29,333 nt of DNA, from contig JAPTJF010000609.1 of assembly GCA_029339195.1 (NCBI GenBank), forward strand, positions 1 to 29,333, read 5' to 3'. Shown here in pieces: positions 17,790-26,700 of the stretch. Each line of letters starts with the position of its first letter. The stretch's first letter is position 1. Made by a program: the position numbers and the translations under genes. The notes under the pieces were generated by a model. That model saw only the letters and a program-made list of their open reading frames with translations, had not been told where the DNA came from and did not search any database. The DNA is from Micractinium sp. NFX-FRZ (taxonomy: Eukaryota > Chlorophyta > Trebouxiophyceae > Chlorellales > Chlorellaceae).

Positions 17790-20700
17790 CTACGGCTCCG
17801 CAGGGCCAGCTCCATCGCTGCCGTCTGCCTGCGATTCGGAATCCACATGCGCCTCCTGCTGCTGCCCTGGCTGGGTAGCGGACCAGCGCAGGCGGCGGAA
17901 CTCGAACGGTCCCTGGGGGAGGTTGGGTGCCCCGCTGGCGCCAGCTGGCGCAGCTGCTGCAGGCCCAGCCTCAGCCCCTGCGGCCCGCGGGCTGCAGCTG
18001 GTGGCATCACTGCCGCTGGCATGGGGAGCCGCAGGCGCAGCGGCGAGGGTGGTGGCTGCGGTGGGAGAGGTGGGTGGGGTGGTGACGGGCAGGACGGCGC
18101 CCGCATCGCTGCCTGCTGCAGGGGAGGGGGTTGTGGGGCTGGGGGGGTTCGAACTGCCGGCACCAGGTGAGGTGGGAGACGTGGTGATGGGCAGGACGGG
18201 GTCTGCCCCGCTGCCGCCGCCCTGGCCGCCGGAAGCCGGCTGCCGCCGCCGTGAGCTCGCCCTGAAGCGTGCTGACATGGCGGACAAGAGGCCTCTGCCG
18301 CTGGGGCTAGCTAAAGCCGCGGCTGCCACTGCAGCGCTGGCCGCGTCTGCGGCCTTGCCGCGCCCACCAAAGGCCAGCGTGCGTTGCAGCGCGGGCCTGC
18401 GGCAGGGGGGCGGTCAGGGGCAGCAAACAGGGGGCACGGGGAGGTTAGTCCCTAGGAACGCAACAAGAGGGAACCAGCAGTGCTGGCTGCTGGGTGCATG
18501 CCAGCCTACCTGTAGCGCTTTCTTTATGATATTTATCGGAGTAGAAACCCAGGCACAGCTGGGAGAGATGCAGCACAGGCAGACAGCGCCAGCGCCAGCC
18601 CAAAGCGCAGGGCATGCTGGCAAGTTTACTTTTCATTTTGCGCAGCATTCCCGCCTTGCCCCCGCCCCCAAAGGCCGGTTGTCAACACAAGCCTGCACCC
18701 CTGCGCCTGCTCTCACTTTAGGTTCATGTTGAAGGGCAACAGCTTCTGGCGCTTCTCGTGGACATGCAGCGCCCGCTGGTTCAGCCCCCGGCCATGCACC
18801 CTGCGCAGAGGACGGGGCGAGAAGGGGGCAGGGCGGCGTCGATGGCAAGCAAGACGTGGTGCTCCTCACACGCTGAGCATACTTTGCTGCCTGGCTGGTT
18901 GCCCTGCCCCGGCACGGGCGACCACTCCCTGCACCTGCACCACTACGCGGCATCGCAACACATGCATTCAAGTTGCTTAAAAATGACGATCAGGTTGAAT
19001 CGGTTTGCTAGCATGGCGAGTTGCGTGGTCCAGGGAGGCACCAAGTGCAGGAGGGCCCCTGGCAGCGGGCAGCCGCCCACCCACCCACCTGAGGAGCCAG
19101 CGGTCGGCGTACTTGCGGGCGAGGATGTGAGGGTCCTGCGGGGCGGAAGCACACATGGCAGTCAAGGAGGGTCACTCCGGAAGTTGCGTGGGCATGCCAT
19201 TGGATCCTTGTGTGGGTGGGAGTGGGGGTGAGTCGCGCAGGGTGTGCGGTTGAGCAGGGGGCGTGCGGGCGAGGATGATGATGATGTGGGAGCGACGGCA
19301 CCCGCCTTGCACAAGCCGCCACACTCCAGCCCTCTGGCGGGCGCCCTGCGCCTGTAGGTGCTGCTCCCCGTTTCAATCCAATGCTAGCAGCCATGTAGTC
19401 AAGCAGCCGTGCCTCACCTTTGACATCACCTCCAGCACTGCCTCTGCAAATCGGTCCGCCGGGGACGGCCCCCGCGCGCGGCGCCACACCCAGGCCACCC
19501 CAGAGCACAGTAGATGGAGCGGGTGGGGCAGCAGCGTGCACAGCAGGCTCATAGTCTGGAAGGTCAGCATGGCGACGCCCAGCCGGTTCCTGCAGAAGCA
19601 GAGGCAGGGCAGGGGGGCAGGGGGGCAGGAGGGAGGGGCACGGGGGATGCTTCAGGCCTGGGTTTCTTAGCGGGCCGCCGCGCCCGCTGCTTTTGCGAGG
19701 GCTGGGCGGAAGGCGGCGTGGCAAGGCAGGGCAGGGCAGGGCAGCGCTGCGCCGCTCCATGCAAGCCAGCGGGCTGGCGGCCGGGTGCATGCATGATGGG
19801 CTCACAGGGCGTCGAAGCTGGTGGGGGGCAGGGTGCCCACGCACACGCCGCACACAAAGGTGCCCAGGTCGCAGGCGCAGCTGATGACCTGCGCGGCGCA
19901 GGGGGCAGGGGGGTGGGGAGCGGTGGGATGGGTGCGTGAGGAGGTGTGAGCCTGGTGCTTTGTGGGTGTGATGGGGGCATGGGGTAAAGAAAACACATGC
20001 GGGAAGGGAGCATGCGGGAAGGAGGGTGGGTGGGGACGAACCCATGGGCCAAGCCGCGAGCGCAGCTGACGACCTGGCGGGCACATGCAGGGGTGAGGGT
20101 GTGTGGTACGTGGTTGGCTGGCGTAGCAAGCAAGCTGGCTCGCCAACCAGAGGCGTGGGGTGCCCCTCCCAACCACAGGCAGGGGGGCGGCTGCAGGAGG
20201 GACCCGCCAGCTGCCCAGCTGCCTGCTCGCCGCCCGACTGCCGGGCATCGGGGCCTGTGTGCTGGCCCCGTCTGCTCGCCCGCCCACGCTTGGGCAACTG
20301 AGCGAACACAATCAATGTCCACGCCGAGCAGAGGACCCATGCATACCCACTCGCTGCTGGCTCTCTGTGCTTGACCATGTGTTTGATTGATCAACCCACC
20401 TCGGCAGCTAGGTCGGCGAGGGAGGCCAGGGGCACAAAGAAGCGGACGTACGCCCAGTAGGCCAGGATGAGCACCAGCAGGGGGATGACCTGCGGGTGGG
20501 AGGCGAGTGTGGGACAGGTGAGGTCGAGTCCGTGTTAGCAAGGTAGTGGGTTGTGGGCGGTGCAGGACTGGCAGGGCACAGCAGTGCCAGCAGCGGGGGC
20601 CAATCGGCACCTCTTGTTTATGTGCAAGAAGGGCAGTAAACTGTAACAGTTCAGTTTGTGAAATTCGATCTGATGCCATCGCTCTCCTGCGCCCACTCAC

Positions 20701-23700
20701 CTGCCACAGCGCACCCTGCCCGGGGTTGTTGCCAAAGGCGGCGGCCATCTGAGCAAACAGCACCAGCTTGAGAAGCTGGACGGTCACCCCCAGGGTCTGC
20801 AGTGGGTAGGCACGGAAGTGCAGGCCAATCAAGTATGCAAAGGCAAGGCGGCTAGGCAAGCTTCAAGGGGGCCGGGGCACCACCGCCCACAGATCTACGG
20901 ACAAACCCAGGGCAGCTGTGTGTGGGTGTGCAGGGGGTGGGCAAATCGGCACACGTACGGGGATTGCCCGGGCAGGCAAGCGCTGGGCGAAGAGGAACAC
21001 TTGCACAGCCAGGAATGCAGGCACGTGTGCCATGGATCTTATAGTAAATAAGGGCTTATAACCCTGGTTATGTATGGTGCCATGCACCATGGCTGGCCCG
21101 ACCCACCTTTGCCACCTCGCGAGCCTTTGCAGCGCGGGTGTTGGCGGTCGACAGCACAGTGCCCCGGTCGTAGCGGCCGGTCACCGGGTCAAACTCAAAG
21201 GTGCCGGGCCTGCAGCACGCAAGGCGGGTGTGTAATTCAATTGGTGATGCTGTGGATGCAAGCTTGCATAGAAGGACCCCCGCACCTTGTCAACAGCTCC
21301 CTACGGCGGCCCACACACAGCCCCCGCGCCCCGCTGCATCCTGCTGCCTCCGTGGACTAATGACTGTAGGCACGTGTCTGGCAGTTGAGTGCCTCAGGTG
21401 GTGGGGTTGGGGAAGCCAACAGGAAATCAAGCCGCATGCGCCAGTCAGCTACTATCACTCACCGGTACTCCACAGAGGGGCCTCGTGCCGTCTCAAACAG
21501 CACACCGAATCGAGCGACGAATGACACGTCGTAGCCGTGCGGAGGCGCCCAAGCGCCCTGCTTTGCGGCGTCAAAGCTGCAGGGAGGGAGGGCCGGGGGG
21601 TGGTGTGTGGCAAGCTGGCGTGGCGGCAGAGGCTGGGGGCGGAGCAGGCAAGGTACTGGGCACGATGCACATGCGGGCTCTACGGTGGCGAGCAGCACAG
21701 GCATTGGACGAGCCTGCGGGGGGGTCCTGTTCAGCGCAGGAAGGCAGCAGGGCTGGACTGCACAGTAAGGCGGTAGCCACTCGCCCCACCAGTGCAGGCT
21801 TCTCCACATGGCGGGCCAGCGGGCCAGCAATGTTGGGGGGATACAGCTTGAATGCTGCAGCTGTGCACACGCAGGCCACTCACCCAAATAGAGGCTTGAT
21901 GATGAAGCGGGCCAGCCAGCGCCGGAGGCGATTGAGCACTGCCCTGCCACGCCGCCGCTTCCCCTTCTGCGACTGCCCTGCCTGCTGCGCCCGCTGCGCC
22001 TGCTGCTGCGCCTCTGCACCGCCGACCTGCCCGCCCCGCCGCTGGCTGGGGCGCCGCAGCAGGGTGGCCCCTAACCCGGAGCCCGCAGCGCTGCTTGCCT
22101 CGGATGCTGCCCCCAGGCTGCTGCGCGCCAGCCCAGCCTCGCTGGCAGGCGCTGCCTCAGTGCGGCCTCCTGAAGTCAAATCCTCGGGAGCGGGGCCCTC
22201 GGGCCTTGCCTCGCTGGCACTGACGCTGGCGGCGCCGGCGCTGGCAGCGGCGCTGGCGACGCTGGCGCCAGAGTCGGCACGGCGCAGGCTGCGCTGCCGC
22301 CGCGCGTGCCGCGTGCGGGTGGCCTCCCGATTGGGCAGGAAGTGGGCCCGCCGTTGCAGCGGCAGCTGCACGCATGGGTGGCCGTGCAATGCGGTTGTTG
22401 ATGAGGGTTTGATGACACACCCACATACACGTGTAAGCGCGACACGTGAGCCTCGGTCAAAACATTCGGCATGCTCGCATCGACTCTGAGCTGGCCGCTA
22501 AGTGAGCCCATCCAGCACCGCCTGCCCTGGCCAAGCTCGCCCTTGCCCCCGCCTGCCAGCTCACCGCCAGCGCCAGGTGGCGGCCGACCAGCCAGAATGA
22601 CACAACCAGCCGGCCGACCTCGTTGGCAGGGTACATTTATCAATATAGAAGAACATGCCAGCAAGCAAGCAAACTTCTTTGGAGCAGTTTTAACTCACCA
22701 CCAGCGCCAGGTGGCGGATGACCAGCCAGAACGACATGACCAGCAGGGCAATGGGGAGCAGCACCCCAAAGCACACCCCCGCGGCCACCGCGCCGGGGCT
22801 GTCGGCGGGCAGGAACTCTGCGGGCGGGCGGCGGCAGGGAGGGCGGGGTCAGGCGGTGCTGAGCGGGACGCAGGACTGCGCAATAATGGCGTGGTGGACG
22901 CGCTTCAGAAGGTTGTGCACGGTATCGGCCTCTTCGCGGGGGAAGGGAGGGGCAGGCAGTTTGCGCGCGGTGGGTTGAGGGAGTGCTTGGGGTGGGGTGG
23001 GCAGGTGCACGGGGCGGGAACCCATGGGCGCAAAGGCAGGCGCGTGTTCAGGAGCAGCAGGAGTCGTGGCTCTACGACCAGCAGAAGGGGGAGAGCGGGC
23101 GGGCGGGCGGCAGCAGCTAGAGAGAAGACAACAAGACACAACGAGGCAGGCAGCCGCTGGCAGGGGCACTCACTGGACCCCTGGGCGGCCAGGATGGGCA
23201 GCACACACCACATGAACCAGAGCTCGGGGCGGGGCCACTGCAGGTGCCGAGGGGCAGAGGGTGAGGGCAGCGCAGGGTGAGGTCAGGGGTGGCGGGGGGC
23301 AGGGGCAATGGGTAGGGGGGGAGTGAGCGCCGCCAAGCGGCTGGGGCACTGCATTGTTTCGGCACTCGGCTGGCTTCCGCCCTGCCCCCAACAGCGGGAC
23401 TCCGGCTGCTGCAGTGCCGCATCCAGCCACGGTTGGCCGTCGCCCTGTGCTGTGCCTGACCTCAAAGAACATGGGCACCCGCCACTTGCGCCAGATCAGG
23501 AGGGCCCTGCATCGGCAGGCAGGCGGGTGGGCACGGCAGGTGGGCAGGCGGGGCATGGGGTAGGTCGGCGTGCTGATAAGACCCTGACCCGGGGGCAGGG
23601 CGCCCCGCAGCAGGCCAAGAGGAGGACACACCACATGCACGCACCCACCCGCCGCTTGCTTTTCAACCACTGCCAGACGCGGCCAGCCTTGCTGGCCAGC

Positions 23701-26700
23701 CTTGGAGGGCGCACCTGATGGTGGCGTGCGCCGCCACGCAGGCGGCCAGGCCCAGCGAGATCCAAAAGAGGGTGGCCCACAGGCCAGCCAGGCTGCCCGC
23801 CTGCACGGTCACTGCCGCCTGCAGCTGCGCCACGATGCCCTCCACTTGCTTGGCCAGGGCCGCTGGGAGGATGGACTCCACTGCAGGCACAACAGGGAGG
23901 GGAGGGGAGGGGAGGAGAGGGGAGGGGAGGGGAGGGGGCACAGTGATGAGGCGGTCAGAGGGAGGTTGAGTGTGGGGGAGGCCTGTTACAGACGTGTTCA
24001 CCGAACGACCAGGGCAGGGCATTTGTGAGGGAGGATGCTTTGAGAGGGAGGATGCTTTGTGAGGGAGGATGCTTTGAGAGGGAGGATGCTTTGAGAGGGA
24101 CGATGCTTTGTGAGGGAGGATGCTTTGAGAGGGAGGATGCTCGCATCAAGAACTCTCAAACCACGGGTAACCCTTGGGGAGGGAGGGGAGGGGAGGCGCA
24201 ACCAGATGCTCAACGCATGCCGCCCTTGCCACACCAGATGGCGGGCCACTGGAACCCTGTCGACGACAGCGCCCACCCAACCGGCCCCGCCCACACCCTG
24301 TGTCCACCTGCCCAGTATCCCATTTCAAGATTTTGTGTGGAGTCACCATACACACACCCCAGCCGCCTCGGGCGTGCTGAGGCAACTGTGTATGATGTGA
24401 TGCTGGCAACGGCACTCACCGGCCTGGTCGGCGTTTACGTCCACGCCAGTGGTGGTGACCACATACACGCTGCCGCCGGCCCCATCCACAGCTGCCAACT
24501 CGTTCAGCTTCAGAATTGCGTCCCGAGCGGGCGGCGGGGGCATGGGCATGGGCGGCGGGCTGAGAGGGCGCCTCGTGGCGGGTGGCCCAGCTGCAGGCGC
24601 CAGGGGCGGCGCCCCAGCCGCCTGCTGCAGCCGTCGCAGCTGCGCAGACAGCGCCAGCCGCTGGCCCGCGCCCTGCTGGGTGGAAAGGAACTCGGCGTGC
24701 AGCAAGGCTGACAGCTCAGCGCCGCTGAGCTGGCGGGGCGGCGCCTGTGCCGGAGCCACGTCAGCACCACGTGGGAGCTCCTCCCCTGGGGCTGAACCCA
24801 CCGCCAAAGTGTGAGCGCCCATGCCGTGCAAACGGCGCAGCGGCAGGCCTCCGCCTTCCCCAGCGCTGCTGCCATGCTGCAGAGGGCACGTGGCGGGGTG
24901 GGCAGGTAAGGGTGGGGTGGGCGGCTGCCTCAACATGCAAGCGGGTGGAATTGCTGCCTCAGCGCGCGGGCGGGCAGCCTGGAAGCGCGGGCGGGCCCGG
25001 AGAGCAACACGTGTCTTGGCGCTAGGGCAGGGCAAGCGTGCGCGCGTGGAGGCCGCAAGCGTGCATTGCGCCACGGCATGCCGTGTCGTGCCCGCTCCGC
25101 CCCTCTCCCCGCCCCATGCTTGTGGCAGCTCAGTCGGAAAACACACAGACGGTAAGTGGAGGTCAGTGCGCGCACCTTTGGGCGGGGGGGTGGAGGCGAT
25201 GGCTTTGGGGGCAGTGGTGGTGGGGGAGAGGGCTTTGGGGGAGGCGGCGAGGGCCTGGGGGAAGGGGGTGGGGGCGAGGGCTTGGGGGGAGGCGGCGACG
25301 GCTTGGGGGAAGGGGGTGGGGGCGATGGTTTGGGGGGAGGTGGCCAGGGCTTGGGGGAAGGGGGTGGGGGCGAGGGCTTGGGGGGAGGCGGCGACGGCTT
25401 GGGGGAAGGGGGTGGGGGCGATGGCTTGGGAGGAGGCGGGCTGGGAGGGACCGGTGGCGAGGGGCTCTCCAGTTTCTGCACCATTATGTGGAAGGAAACT
25501 TCGTAAAAGACGGGATCGGAGCCGATCAGACCATCAGCCCCACTCTGTCCCCATTGCTTGCCTGCCTAGGTGTTGTGCACCTGCAAGAGCGCAACGCCTC
25601 CTGCCACACACACCTGCCCCTGAGGCCCTCCCCCCCTCTGTAAGTGCACCAAAGACAAAGACAAAGACACACGGACCGTGCAGAAGCCGACGCCGGCCTT
25701 GCTCTTGCTGCCGCAGCCACGGGGCATGCAGGCGGGGGCATCAGAGGGGCAGTCCAGGCCTGTGGGGGGAGGGGGCGGGTAGGCCGGAGGTTGGGCAGTC
25801 GGGCATGTAAGCAGAGGACAAGGCTGGCAGGCAGGCAGGCGGGCAGGCAGGCAGGGCGAGCCACTCTAGCTTGAGGAGATGCTCGCAATCATTCACCAAC
25901 AAGCACCAAGAAGAGCGGGGAGCAAAGAAAGTGCGCAGGTCGATTGCGTGTCCTGTCCTGCCCAGCAGTTGCACTTTCTATGTGCTCGCTACTTGCCACA
26001 ATCAGACACACTCACTGGAGAGGCAGAGCTTCCCATTGAACGTTGTCTGCTTGCCGGACCCCCCGTTGCCCGGCTGCACCTGCTCCCGGCACTGCCGCGA
26101 GTTGCTGCACACGCCGCACACGCCGCAGTACGCCTGGCCCTCCTTGCACTCGCCCTCGCCCGCCTCCTGGCACTGGCAGGCGCCCGCCACGCAGAGGCAG
26201 GCGCCGTTGGGGCAGGAGCCGCAGAAGCCGGTGCAGAAGCTGAAGGCCTGCGGGAGCAGAAAATGAGGAGGGTGGCAAGAAGCGTGCCCGAATCCAGGTC
26301 AAGGTAGGGTAGGGGCGCACAAACACGACCACCGCTTCTGCTCCCCAGGGAGTATAATCGCGGTAGCAGGCAGTTGTCGAGCTTATTGGCGCGAGTACAG
26401 CCAAGGCCGGTGGCCTGAGACGACGAAGGGCAGGCGGGCAGGCAGGCAAGCAGCAGGCTGAGCATCAATCATTGGAGGCTGCTGCAATGTGCTCATTGTT
26501 CTGATGGTGCTGTTGAAGCTGCTGTGATGTGCTGATGTCCTGCACAGGGGCAGGCAGCAGGCTGAGCGTCCATCAATCATTGCTGCACAGGGCTGGACGA
26601 GTCAGGATGGATCTCACCGGCTGGCCCAGGCACACGTCGGCGGGAGGAGGCCTGGGTGTGGGCGGCGAGGGTGGGGAGGGCGGGGGGGGCAAGGGCGGGG

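Noticed and set aside
24027..24140. CRISPR-like regular repeats
   Set aside because: Units are directly adjacent with no spacers, inside a eukaryotic intron. It is a minisatellite.
24420..25176. Splitting the giant gene at the third linker into a wall protein and a separate membrane protein
   Set aside because: Linker donor (25176) and next acceptor (24876) are both in phase 0 with good consensus, and I see no stop, poly(A) signal or start between them. Kept as a test in the findings.
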